A DNA stretch of 64,000 bases. It comes from Microvirga sp. 3-52. GTDB lineage: Bacteria > Pseudomonadota > Alphaproteobacteria > Rhizobiales > Beijerinckiaceae. The position numbers and the translations under genes were made by a program. The notes under the pieces were generated by a model. The model was not told the origin of the DNA. It saw nothing but the letters and a program-made list of their open reading frames with translations, and did not search any database. Below are positions 18,442 to 26,569 of the stretch, piece by piece (position 1 is the stretch's first letter; each line of letters begins with the position of its first letter). The stretch covers positions 45,244 through 109,243 of the forward strand of contig NZ_JAHAMK010000011.1 in assembly GCF_018383585.1 (NCBI RefSeq). Reading direction: 5' to 3'.

Positions 18442-18640
18442 GCTGGAACGCGCGATCCTTCTGACCGTCGGCGGGCTCATCATCGTCAGTGTCCTGCTCG
18501 CGGTATACGTCAACATCAACTGGCTCTGGCTCACCGGACTCCTCGGCGCACACCTGGTTCAGGCATCCTTCACCGGCATGTGCCCCGTGGTGATGATGTT
18601 CAAGCGCGTGGGACTGCCGAGCAAACCGGGATTCACTTGA
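18416..18640 (+). CDS. DUF2892 (YgaP-like) small inner-membrane protein
   Basis: 74 residues if translation starts at the GTG at 18416. The family region begins at LERAILLTVGGLIIVSVLLA, a first membrane helix, then INWLWLTGLLGAHLVQASFT and GMCPVVMMFKRVG, where FTGxCP is the DUF2892 signature. Residues 1-9 (VDSTFGSDA) are encoded by the 3' hairpin of a dispersed repeat. No ribosome site precedes the GTG and no better start exists, so the native start may have been displaced by the repeat. Role of the family unknown; some members are fused to rhodanese domains. Confidence 0.75.
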   Translation: MDSTFGSDALERAILLTVGGLIIVSVLLAVYVNINWLWLTGLLGAHLVQASFTGMCPVVMMFKRVGLPSKPGFT

Positions 18641-18711
18641 TTGGCGGTCGAACAAGATCGTCTTCGACCGCGACCTCATCCTCGGTGCCTAACCGGATAT
18701 TCCCCTCGGTC

Positions 18712-18798
18712 GTCATCACCGGGCTTGTCCCGGTGATCCCGGTTGTGTGGAGCGCCGCGCTTTCCGATCGGGATGGCCGGGTCAAGCCCGGCCATGAC
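18712..18798. repeat. Double-hairpin repeat, copy 2 (A-B)
   Basis: GTCATCACCGGGC...GCCCGGTGATCCCG-type hairpin A followed by hairpin B ending GGCCATGAC. It lies after the DUF2892 gene. Confidence 0.85.
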
Positions 18799-18904
18799 GG
18801 CAGAGGGTGTGACTCAGGTGGGTGCGGAACGAAGCCGGGTGCAGGACGCAGGAGGGTGGAATCCAAGACAGCGGCATGCTTCACCGCGTCATCACCTCCT
18901 CCAC

Positions 18905-18992
18905 GTCATCACCGGCCCTGCGCCGGTGACCCCGATCGGAAAGGCACCGCGCCTCACCGGATCGGGATGGCCGGCACAGGCCCGGCCATGAC
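18905..18992. repeat. Double-hairpin repeat, copy 3 (A-B)
   Basis: Same order as copy 2, 107 bases further on, so the two form a direct repeat: hairpin A (GTCATCACCGGCC) then hairpin B (GATGGCCGGC...CCGGCCATGAC). Confidence 0.85.
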
Positions 18993-19134
18993 GGCGAGAG
19001 AGTCACGTCATGAGCCGTCCTCTCGGACGGGAGGTTGGAGCGGGGTCGAACGGGGGAACAGCTCAGGCACCTTCCCCTTGGAGCCTTTGCCCGGCTGACC
19101 TATGAATCCAGTCCATGAACCTCAAGGATTGCTC

Positions 19135-19518
19135 ATGGACGATTGGTTCTTCTCGGCGCTCAAACTGACCACTCGCGCCATCGAGGTCGGCGGGATCGCC
19201 ATCATCGTCCTCGGGATCCTCGGAGCGAGCATCGCCGTGCTCTGGCAGATCCTGCACGGCCGCTCGGGATCGGACGCGTTCAACCTCTACCGCTCGAATC
19301 TGGGACGGGCCATTCTGCTCGGCCTCGAATTCCTCGTCGCCGCCGACATCATCAACACGGTGGCCATCGAGCCGACGCTCCAGAGCCTCCTCATCCTCGG
19401 TGGCATCGTCCTCATCCGGACCTTCCTCAGCTTCTCGCTGGAAGTCGAGATCGAGGGCCGCTGGCCCTGGGACCGACACAAAGGTGAAAGCGACAACGCC
19501 TCACGCCGCACGGCCTGA
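19135..19518 (+). CDS. DUF1622 family membrane protein
   Basis: 127 residues from ATG 19135 (MDDWFFSALKLTTRAIEVGG); an ATG at 19102 is the alternative. Three membrane helices: about 14-40, 60-82 and 85-105. The conserved block FNLYRSNLGRAILLGLEFLV, followed by AADIINTVAIEPT, is the DUF1622 signature. Inner-membrane protein, function unknown. Its 3' end overlaps the convergent homocysteine methyltransferase gene by 18 bases. Confidence 0.88.
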   Translation: MDDWFFSALKLTTRAIEVGGIAIIVLGILGASIAVLWQILHGRSGSDAFNLYRSNLGRAILLGLEFLVAADIINTVAIEPTLQSLLILGGIVLIRTFLSFSLEVEIEGRWPWDRHKGESDNASRRTA

Positions 19519-20460
19519 GGCCGGAACGCAGGCCTCGCAGATCGCCGCGATATGGCGATGGTCGGTGCCGCAGCATCCTCCGAGCACGGAGAGCTGCGTC
19601 ATGCGCTGGCGCAGACCTCGATAGCGCCGGGCAAGATCGCCGGGATCGCCCGGATCGAGCTCGGTGGATTCATCGAGTTCGGCGTGACTTTTAGCCGATG
19701 CATTGGCTCTCAGCCCACGGATGCGCCGGGTCCATCCGCCGCTCTCCGACAGTATCCCGTCGAAGTGGCTCGGGTGCGCGCAGTTGATCATGTAATAGGC
19801 CGGACCATGGCCGGTCTCGCGGTCCGTCCGCTCGATGGCGGAGTGGAGCGTCTCGCCGGTTGCCATCCTGCCATCCGTCTCGACCGTGAACGAGATCACC
19901 ACGGGGACACCGAGCGCCTCCGCGGCGCGCGCGATGCCGATGGCCTCCTCGGCATAATTCATGGTGACGGCGCTCACCATATCGGCCCCGGCCTCACGAA
20001 AGGCTTCCACCTGCGGCGCATGATAGGCCTGCGCCTCCTCCGCGCTCATCTGCGCATCGGGTCGATAGCCGTCCCCGCGCGGACCGATGACGCCGTTGAT
20101 CAGGATCCGCTCCCTGGTGTCGGAGAGCCTGTCGCGCAGACCGGAGGCCCAGCGCACCGCATCCTGATTCACGGTCGCGAGGTCGTCGGCCGAGACGTCG
20201 AGCTTCGCGCCCCAATCCGTATTGGCCCGCCAAGTGGGCGTGTCGAGAATAAACCCGACGTCGTGCTCGACGGCGGTGCGGATATAGGGCTCGAAATAGC
20301 GTTCGAGCCTGGCTTGCCCCTCCGGGCTCCGCAAAAGCGGAAACGCCGCAAAGCAGGGGAGATCGACACCCTCGAGGAAGACGAGAGTCGTCTCGAGACC
20401 GCCATCGGTGAGAAAGATCGCATCGCTCGAGGGTGGAAAGGCAAATCGGCTGCTGGTCAT
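19501..20460 (-). CDS. Homocysteine S-methyltransferase family protein
   Basis: 319 residues. TIM-barrel methyltransferase: TDGGLETTLVF at the start, NGVIGPRGDGY, YMINCAHP with the first zinc Cys, and LGGCCGTDHRHI with the Cys pair that completes the zinc site. It transfers a methyl group from S-methylmethionine or a similar donor to homocysteine, giving methionine; the actual donor is not fixed by sequence. Single-domain length (about 300) matches MmuM-type enzymes rather than MetH. Good start at 20460 (MTSSRFAFPPSSDAIFLTDG). Confidence 0.88.
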   Translation of the reverse strand: MTSSRFAFPPSSDAIFLTDGGLETTLVFLEGVDLPCFAAFPLLRSPEGQARLERYFEPYIRTAVEHDVGFILDTPTWRANTDWGAKLDVSADDLATVNQDAVRWASGLRDRLSDTRERILINGVIGPRGDGYRPDAQMSAEEAQAYHAPQVEAFREAGADMVSAVTMNYAEEAIGIARAAEALGVPVVISFTVETDGRMATGETLHSAIERTDRETGHGPAYYMINCAHPSHFDGILSESGGWTRRIRGLRANASAKSHAELDESTELDPGDPGDLARRYRGLRQRMTQLSVLGGCCGTDHRHIAAICEACVPASGRAA

Positions 20461-20931
20461 CGGAGTGCCTCCCGCATTCCTTGCGACAAGGGTCCACCGT
20501 CAGCCCGATCCAAGAAAAGGATCCGCATCATGATCCGTCCGTCGATGCGGGACCGCGGGCTGCGGCAGGCAGCGAGATTGCCCGAACGCGCACGCTCTTG
20601 ATGTGCCATTCCTCACGTTAGGGCAATCGCAAGATCTTTCCCCTATCGTCCTGTGGAATTCTTCAACTTGCGACCCGTGCGAACGCGGCAGTTGACGTAA
20701 CAGTCGAGTCCGATTAGGAACCTCCTCCCGGCCGCAAGCCGTCGCCACTCTTCCAGTGTCCGACGGCTCCATTCCTGCCCGTTCAGGCAGCTTCAGCCTC
20801 GTGGCTGGAGCGTTCCGTCGCTCGTCTCCATGGGAGGCGACATTTCGGGCAGATGTCACTTCCCTGCAGCCGCACCGATCAGACGATTTCACGCTCTCGG
20901 CCCGGCTCGCTTCCGACATTGCGTATCCCCC
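20461..20931. other. Divergent intergenic region, 471 bases
   Basis: It separates the methyltransferase (minus) from the hydrolase (plus). No gene found. A weak promoter-like pair TTGACG ... TAGGAA with a 17-base spacer occurs near 20692-20720 (plus strand), and a small GATCC/GGATC hairpin lies near 20508. Nothing else recognised. Confidence 0.4.
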
Positions 20932-21762
20932 ATGAAGGACTTTCGAACAGGTCTCTTCCTGAACAAGATTCCCTATGTGCAATCTGGTTCGGGCCCCCAT
21001 CCCGTCGTCGTGCTCAACGGTGGACAGGCTTTCGTCAGGCGCCCTACTCCGGCGCGTGCGCACCGGGACGCCAAGCGCATCGCCCGGCTGCTGCCCAAGG
21101 GGCGGTCGATCCATGTGCTGGGATACGAGCCGTCGCCACCGGCCGGCTATTCCATCGCGACCATCGTCGACGACGTCGCGCGGATCCTGCGAGAGGAGAT
21201 CGGCCCCGCAACCGTGATGGGCATCTCCTTCGGCGGCTTCGTCGCCGCACGGCTTGCCGCGGACCATCCCGATCTCGTGAAGGAGATGATCCTGATGGTG
21301 AGTGCGCACCGCTTCTCACCGGAGGGACGCCGCAGCGTCGACCGGCAGATCGCATGCGCCTGGTCCGGCGACTTCGAAGGATTTCTCGACGAGTTCGGCC
21401 TCGTCTTCCGCCGTCCCTGGCTCAATTGGCTGGTCCGCTGGAGGTTCAGGCAGGAGCGGACGCGACTGCATGAGACGATGAACGATCCCGCGGCGATCGT
21501 CCGCGGTCTCAATGCCGTCGCGGGAGAGGATTTCGGCGGCGACCCGTCATGGCTCGCACATGTCGCGGCGCCGACCCTGATCGTCGGCGCGACGCGCGAT
21601 CCCTTCTTCGATGTCGCGGCCCTCGAGGAGACGGCGCGGCACATTCCGTCCGCGCAGCTGCAGCTCTTCGAGCACGAGACGCACATGCTTCCCGTCGAGC
21701 GGGCCAGGGATGTGGCGAAGGTGGTCACGCGGTTTCTTGCGACGCAACGATGCGCTCGGTGA
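20932..21762 (+). CDS. Alpha/beta hydrolase
   Basis: 276 residues from ATG 20932; the frame is open to 20830 but that part is not family-like. The oxyanion strand VVVLNGGQAF (26-35) has lost the usual HG and reads NGG. The nucleophile elbow is GISFGG with Ser99. Acid and His are plausible at GATRDPFFD and HETHMLP near residues 225 and 250. Cytosolic. The unusual NGG in place of HGG may change the oxyanion hole. Substrate unknown. Confidence 0.82.
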   Translation: MKDFRTGLFLNKIPYVQSGSGPHPVVVLNGGQAFVRRPTPARAHRDAKRIARLLPKGRSIHVLGYEPSPPAGYSIATIVDDVARILREEIGPATVMGISFGGFVAARLAADHPDLVKEMILMVSAHRFSPEGRRSVDRQIACAWSGDFEGFLDEFGLVFRRPWLNWLVRWRFRQERTRLHETMNDPAAIVRGLNAVAGEDFGGDPSWLAHVAAPTLIVGATRDPFFDVAALEETARHIPSAQLQLFEHETHMLPVERARDVAKVVTRFLATQRCAR

Positions 21763-21785
21763 GACCCATCAACACTCCTCTCCCC

Positions 21786-21814
21786 GTCATGGCCGGCACG
21801 AGGCCGGCCATGAC
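21786..21814. repeat. Half copy of the double-hairpin repeat (hairpin B only)
   Basis: GTCATGGCCGGC-ACGAG-GCCGGCCATGAC is a near-perfect hairpin without its partner A. It lies between the convergent 3' ends of the hydrolase and tyrS, where it could act as a bidirectional terminator or mRNA end. Confidence 0.8.
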
Positions 21815-21870
21815 GGGGAAGTTTCGCCCAGCTGAACCACCTTCTCCCGTCTGAGAGAGGACGCAACCGT

Positions 21871-23124
21871 TCAATCGCTCACATGCACCAGCACATGCCG
21901 CTTCTTGCCGGCCGTCAGCTTGAAGGACCCATCGGTCAGATCCGCGGTGCCGACTTGGGCATCCGCGTCCTGCACGACCGTTCCGTTGAGTCTTGCCCCG
22001 CTGTTGAGGACCAGGCGGCGGGCCTCGCTCCTGGAGGTTGACAGGCCCGCGCGCACGAGAAGCTGCGCGACCGTGACGCCGCCATGGAGCTCGGACCGGG
22101 AGAGACCGATGCTCGGAAGCCCGGATGCGTTCTCGCCCTTCTCGAAGGCGCGGCGTGCGGTGTCGGCCGCGTCCCGTGCGGCCTCCTCTCCGTGGGCGAG
22201 ACGCGTCGCCTCATTGGCCAGGATCTGCTTCGCCTCGTTGATCTCGGAGCCCTTCAGCTCGCCGAGACGATGCACGTCCTCGAGCGGCAGCTCCGTGAAG
22301 AGCCGCAGGAAGCGCGCGACATCGTCATCCTCGGTGTTGCGCCAGAACTGCCAGAACTCGTAGGGACTGAGCTTTTCGGCGTTGAGCCACACGGCGCCAC
22401 TGGCCGTCTTGCCCATCTTGGCCCCGGCCGAAGTGGTGAGCAGCGGCGTCGTCAGCCCGAAGAGCTGGCGCTGGTCGATGCGGCGCGCGAGCTCGATGCC
22501 GTTGACGATGTTGCCCCACTGGTCCGAGCCGCCCATCTGCAGCTCGCAGGCGTGATGGCGCGACAGCTCGAGGAAGTCGAACGCCTGGAGCACCATGTAG
22601 TTGAACTCTAGCAACGTGAGCGGCTGCTCGCGTTCAAGGCGCTGGCGCACGCTGTCGAAGCTCAGCATCCGGTTGATGGTGAAGTGGGTGCCGAAATCGC
22701 GCAGGAACGGCAGGTAGCGCAAGGGATCGAGCCAGGCGGCATTGTCCACCATCACCGCATCGGTCGGTCCGTCGCCGAACGTGAGGTAGCGGGAAAAGAC
22801 CCGCTTCAGCCCCGCGGCATTCCTGGCGATCTGCTCGTTGTCGAGCAGCGGCCGGCTCGCATCGCGAAAGCTCGGATCGCCGATCTGCGTGGTGCCGCCG
22901 CCGATGAGCACGACAGGCTTGTGGCCCGACTTCTGAAGCCAGCGCAGGGTCATGATCTGCACGAGGCTGCCGACGTGGAGGCTGTCGGCCGTGGCGTCGA
23001 AACCGATGTAGGCGGCCACCGGCCCGGCCGAGAGCCGCTCGTCGAGGGCGCCGAGGTCCGTGCATTGGTGAATGAAGCCGCGCTCGGCGAGCGTCTTCAG
23101 GAAGGTCGATCTTGGGGTGCTCAT
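21871..23124 (-). CDS. tyrS: Tyrosyl-tRNA synthetase
   Basis: 417 residues from ATG 23124 ([20 protein letters not shown]), preceded by GGAGACGAAAAG. Class I signature: [17 protein letters not shown], where HVGS replaces HIGH (residues 49-52). [12 protein letters not shown] is the KMSKS equivalent, and [12 protein letters not shown] is the tyrosine-binding block. The C-terminal 65 residues form the S4 RNA-binding domain ([17 protein letters not shown]). Charges tRNA-Tyr in the cytoplasm. Length and motifs are standard. Confidence 0.97.
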   Translation of the reverse strand: MSTPRSTFLKTLAERGFIHQCTDLGALDERLSAGPVAAYIGFDATADSLHVGSLVQIMTLRWLQKSGHKPVVLIGGGTTQIGDPSFRDASRPLLDNEQIARNAAGLKRVFSRYLTFGDGPTDAVMVDNAAWLDPLRYLPFLRDFGTHFTINRMLSFDSVRQRLEREQPLTLLEFNYMVLQAFDFLELSRHHACELQMGGSDQWGNIVNGIELARRIDQRQLFGLTTPLLTTSAGAKMGKTASGAVWLNAEKLSPYEFWQFWRNTEDDDVARFLRLFTELPLEDVHRLGELKGSEINEAKQILANEATRLAHGEEAARDAADTARRAFEKGENASGLPSIGLSRSELHGGVTVAQLLVRAGLSTSRSEARRLVLNSGARLNGTVVQDADAQVGTADLTDGSFKLTAGKKRHVLVHVSD

Positions 23125-23638
23125 CTTTTCGTCTCCTGGGGATTGGCGGGAGCCGCTGCCCGGAGACCTGATCACCTAATGAAGATGCCGCCGGAGAGCG
23201 GCGGCATCGAACGTCTGGTCGCAACCGAACGGAGCCGCCCTATGGGGACGGCGTAAAATAGTTCACGAAGCTGTGGCGACCGGTGATCATGGGGGCAAAA
23301 TACGTGCGCTGAGCCGCATCGTCAATCGGTTCCTGCGCGATGCGTCCGCCGACCGGTGCTGGATCAGCCAAGACCCGCGAAGCCGCTGTCGGATTGCCGC
23401 AGACCGAAGCCGTATCGCGCCCTCCCGCCCAAGCCGCGGCCCTCCGCCCATGCCGAACACAAGCGCGCCGGCAGGGACCTAAAGGGCTAGGTCTATCCCT
23501 ACTGAAGTTTAGTCTAGTATTACTTCGTAGGTATTAATACTGGATATTGCAAGGCTTTTCCTGAACTTAGCCTAAGATGATGACGTTATCCGCCCGAGAA
23601 TGTGTTTCGGCAAATACTTCCAAGAGTATGGAGCGTTC
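23125..23638. other. Intergenic region before the Gly/His repeat gene
   Basis: About 514 bases. Part up to about 23250 is tyrS leader; the last 120 bases are AT-rich and probably carry the promoter of the next gene. It includes the inverted repeat AGTATTA (23516-23522) / TAATACT (23535-23541). No gene recognised; short frames on the plus strand lack family features. Confidence 0.45.
23516..23541. promoter_or_regulatory. AT-rich inverted repeat upstream of the Gly/His repeat gene
   Basis: AGTATTA, twelve bases, TAATACT: a perfect 7-bp dyad about 100 bases before the start at 23639. It could be an operator; the regulator is unknown. Confidence 0.35.
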
Positions 23639-25129
23639 ATGAAAGTCCGGCTTTTAATCGGGGCCTTCGCCCTTTTATCTTCAACAAGTGCGTTCGCCGC
23701 AGACTTAAGTACCCGGAACACTACACGTAATACTTCATCCGGTCATTACACGGCCGCGGCACCACGGCAGGCGATTACTCCTGGCATCCGCGCCGCGAGA
23801 CGCTCCGAAACCGCCGGAACGCGGTCCGTGGCGCCCCGTAGCCGTGCCGCGGCGAACCGGGCGGCCCCCGCAACGGGCCGGAGTGTCAGGGCTGCCCCTG
23901 TCTATACCGAGAACGTGGACGCCTCCTTCCAGCAAAACTGCCGGCCGGTCACGATCCGCGGCCTCTTCGGTCCGCGTCAGGTGTGGGAATGCCCGACGTA
24001 CCCAGGCGCTCAATACGCAACCGGCCTCATCAACACGAGCCGGGATAGAGGCGAAAGCCCGCGGGATAGCGCCAGCCTCGCCGGATCTCCGCCGTCCGGC
24101 CCCGCCACGGGCGGTCCGAGCAATCCTCCCGCATCAGGCGGCGGCAATCCTCCCACATCAGGCGGCGGAACGAGCGGAAGCAACAATCCACCGCAGAGCG
24201 GCGGAGGCGGACAGTCTTCCGGCGGCGGCACTGCCGGCGCGGGCGGCGGTACGGGACCGAGCACGGGCGGCAACGCGCCCGATCAGGGTGGCGGCACGAC
24301 CAATCCAGGCGGGGGGACCAACCCCGGTGGCGGCACGAATCCGGGCGGCGGCACTCCGGGAGGTGGCACCAACCCTGGGGGTGGAACTAATCCCGGCGGC
24401 GGCACTCCAGGCGGAGGAACCAATCCCGGCGGTGGTACGAACCCGGGAGGCGGCAATCAGTGCGGTTGCGGCGGTTCGGGCGGCGGTCACCACGGCGGTG
24501 GACACCACGGCGGTGGACACCACGGCGGTGGACACCACGGCGGTGGACACCACGGCGGTGGACATCACGGCGGTGGACATCATGGAGGCGGTCACCAGGG
24601 TGGCGGTCATCAGGGCGGCGGTCATCAGGGCGGCGGTCACCATGGTGGTGGACATCAGGGTGGCGGTCACCACGGCGGCGGGCACCAGGGTGGTGGGAGC
24701 GGCCATGGCGGCGGACATTCGGGTGGCGGCTGGTCCGGTGGCGGCCACGGCGGACATCATGGGGGCGGCGGCTGGTCCGGCGGCCATGACGGGAAGCCCG
24801 ACCGCGACGGCCACGGCGGTGGCCGCGGCGGTGGCCGCGGAGGCAAAGGCCACGACGGTGGTGACCGCGACGGCGGCAAGGGCCACGGAGGCAGGGACCA
24901 TGGTGGGAACGACCATGGCGGCAAAGGCTCCGACGGCAAGGGCTCAGGCGGCAAGGGATCCGATGGCGGCAAAGGCCGTGACGGCGGTCACGATGGCGGC
25001 CGGGGCGGAGATCGCGGCGGCCGCGACGGTGGCCATGGAGGTGGCGGCAGCGGCGACCGCGACGGCGGCAGGGGAGATGGCGGTGGCCACGGCGGCGGCA
25101 GGGACGGCGGCGGCGGCAGCAGGCGCTGA
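23639..25129 (+). CDS. Secreted Gly/His-rich low-complexity protein
   Basis: 496 residues from ATG 23639; residues 1-21 are a clean signal peptide (MKVRLLIGAFALLSSTSAFA). Residues about 22-125 are a folded-looking head with two Cys (CRPVTIRGLFGPRQVWEC). Then come Pro/Gly/Ser linkers, about eight NPGGGT units (221-275), fourteen GGGH[H/Q] units (about 282-352), and a Gly/Asp/Lys/His tail to the end. The His-Gly array could bind Zn, Cu or Ni. Probably periplasmic or surface-exposed. The alternation of blocks points to repeat expansion. A clean terminator follows. Confidence 0.85.
   Translation: MKVRLLIGAFALLSSTSAFAADLSTRNTTRNTSSGHYTAAAPRQAITPGIRAARRSETAGTRSVAPRSRAAANRAAPATGRSVRAAPVYTENVDASFQQNCRPVTIRGLFGPRQVWECPTYPGAQYATGLINTSRDRGESPRDSASLAGSPPSGPATGGPSNPPASGGGNPPTSGGGTSGSNNPPQSGGGGQSSGGGTAGAGGGTGPSTGGNAPDQGGGTTNPGGGTNPGGGTNPGGGTPGGGTNPGGGTNPGGGTPGGGTNPGGGTNPGGGNQCGCGGSGGGHHGGGHHGGGHHGGGHHGGGHHGGGHHGGGHHGGGHQGGGHQGGGHQGGGHHGGGHQGGGHHGGGHQGGGSGHGGGHSGGGWSGGGHGGHHGGGGWSGGHDGKPDRDGHGGGRGGGRGGKGHDGGDRDGGKGHGGRDHGGNDHGGKGSDGKGSGGKGSDGGKGRDGGHDGGRGGDRGGRDGGHGGGGSGDRDGGRGDGGGHGGGRDGGGGSRR
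24481..24695 (+). repeat. 15-bp tandem repeat array coding for GGGH[H/Q]
   Basis: About fourteen units of the form GGCGGTGGACACCAC with few changes, inside the Gly/His-rich gene. Neighbouring units near 24490-24560 are almost identical, consistent with recent slippage; later ones vary in the third His/Gln codon. Unit length is a multiple of three, so copy-number change would keep the frame. Confidence 0.9.
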
Positions 25130-25153
25130 CCTCCGAGCAGCTTCAATCCGAGA

Positions 25154-25179
25154 AAGGGGCGCTTCTGCGCCCCTTTTTT
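25154..25179 (+). terminator. Rho-independent terminator after the Gly/His repeat gene
   Basis: AAGGGGCGC-TTCT-GCGCCCCTT makes a perfect 9-bp stem with a run of T, 24 bases after the stop codon at 25129. Confidence 0.9.
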
Positions 25180-25343
25180 ACGTCGCCAGTCAAGTGCTAC
25201 GGATCGCCCTCATCGACTGCGTTCCGGCTGTCATCATCATTGGAACGCGTTGACCAGGTGGACCTGTGCCTCCGCGCCTTCATCAGAGCCGTCCAGAGGC
25301 TCGGGACCATGCCCCCGGCGAAGGTGAACGTCGACGTGGCAGT

Positions 25344-26318
25344 TCAGAAATACGTCTTCAAATTCCGCCGCACCCTCTCCAGCACCGGCACATCCTTCGG
25401 CGGCAGCACAAATGTCTGGCCCGTGATGCGCTCGAAGGCGTCGATGTAGACGCGCGAGGTCTCCATCACCACGTCCTGCGGGATCTCGGGGATCGCGTCC
25501 CTGTAGGGATCGCAGCGGGCGACCACCCAGGTGCGGATGAAATCCTTGTCGAAGCTCTCGGGCCGCTCGCCGGCCTCGAAGCGCTCCTGGTAGCTCTCCA
25601 GGAACCAGTAACGGCTGCTGTCCGGCGTGTGGATTTCGTCGGCGATCATGATCGTGCCGCTCTCGTCGATGCCGAACTCGTATTTGGTATCGACGAGGAT
25701 GAGGCCGCGCTCGCGCGCCAGTTCCCTGCCCTTCGCAAAGAGTGCGAGGGCGTAGTCGGAAACGGTCTGCCACTGCCCGGCGGTCAGCAGCCCGCGCTCG
25801 ACGATCTCCTGCGCGGTCAGAGGCTCGTCATGGCCCCCGTCGAAGGCCTTGGTGGTCGGCGTGATGATCGTCTGCGGCAGCTTCTGGTTGTCGCGCAGGC
25901 CCTCGGGCAGGCGGATGCCGTACATTTCGCGCTGGCCGGTCTTGTAGAGGGAGAGGATCGAGGTGCCGGTCGTGCCGGCGAGGTAATCGCGCACCACGAT
26001 CTCGACCGGCAGGATGGTGAGCCGACGGCCGACGAGCACGTTCGGGTCCGGATATTCGATCACGTGATTGGGGCAGATATCCGCCGTCGCCTCGAACCAG
26101 AATTTGGCGGTCTGCGTCAGCACCTGACCTTTGAGCGGAATGGCGGCCAGGTTCCGGTCGAAGGCGCTGATGCGATCGGACGCGATGATGATGCGACGCC
26201 CGTCCGGCAGATCGTAATTGTCGCGTACCTTGCCGCGATAATGGTTCGGCAGTTCCGGGATGGTCGCGTCCTCGAGGACGTAACCGGTATAGGCTCCAAG
26301 GGCTGCTTTATCCACCAT
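25344..26318 (-). CDS. purC: Phosphoribosylaminoimidazole-succinocarboxamide synthase (SAICAR synthetase)
   Basis: 324 residues from ATG 26318 ([20 protein letters not shown]); GTG 26324 is also possible. It joins CAIR and aspartate with ATP in purine synthesis. Family features: GKVRDNYDL near the start, [12 protein letters not shown], the ATP/nucleotide loop around [11 protein letters not shown], and [29 protein letters not shown] with the metal-binding Glu/Asp. The longer length (about 320) is the alphaproteobacterial/eukaryote-like type rather than the 237-residue E. coli type. No other pur gene is near. Confidence 0.96.
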   Translation of the reverse strand: MVDKAALGAYTGYVLEDATIPELPNHYRGKVRDNYDLPDGRRIIIASDRISAFDRNLAAIPLKGQVLTQTAKFWFEATADICPNHVIEYPDPNVLVGRRLTILPVEIVVRDYLAGTTGTSILSLYKTGQREMYGIRLPEGLRDNQKLPQTIITPTTKAFDGGHDEPLTAQEIVERGLLTAGQWQTVSDYALALFAKGRELARERGLILVDTKYEFGIDESGTIMIADEIHTPDSSRYWFLESYQERFEAGERPESFDKDFIRTWVVARCDPYRDAIPEIPQDVVMETSRVYIDAFERITGQTFVLPPKDVPVLERVRRNLKTYF

Positions 26319-26460
26319 GCTCACCTGCCAGGAAATTCGGGTGCCGCGCTCGGCGGCGCGCAGGCCGAGTTCTAAACCGAAATCCCCGGCACGCTAGGCC
26401 CAAACCGGCAGAAACAGCTTTTTCAGGGGCACAGTCGGCGAGCACCGGAAACATCCCCAC

Positions 26461-26548
26461 GTCATCACCGGGCTTGTCCCGGTGATCCCGCTTAGATAAG
26501 GCCCTGCGGCCTTCGGATCGGGATGGCCGACCCTTTGCCGGCCATGAC
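26461..26548. repeat. Double-hairpin repeat, copy 4 (A-B)
   Basis: GTCATCACCGGGC...GCCCGGTGATCCCG-like hairpin A, then a degenerate hairpin B ending CCGGCCATGAC. Lies between the 3' end of the LolA-like gene and the start of purC, both minus strand. Confidence 0.8.
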
Positions 26549-26569
26549 GGGGAGGAGAATGGAGCGCGG

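Larger units (their letters stand above)
18641..19134. other. Intergenic region holding two tandem double-hairpin repeats
   Basis: About 490 bases between DUF2892 and DUF1622 genes. It is mostly two direct copies of the double-hairpin repeat (18712-18798 and 18905-18992) with an unrelated spacer. I see no gene in it. Confidence 0.7.

Noticed and set aside
24481..24695. The 15-bp array considered as a CRISPR
   Set aside because: Units are contiguous without unique spacers and keep a coding frame.
24158..24916. A minus-strand Ala/Thr/Met-rich frame opposite the Gly/His repeat gene
   Set aside because: A mirror of the 15-bp repeat array with no start site; the plus strand has signal peptide and terminator.
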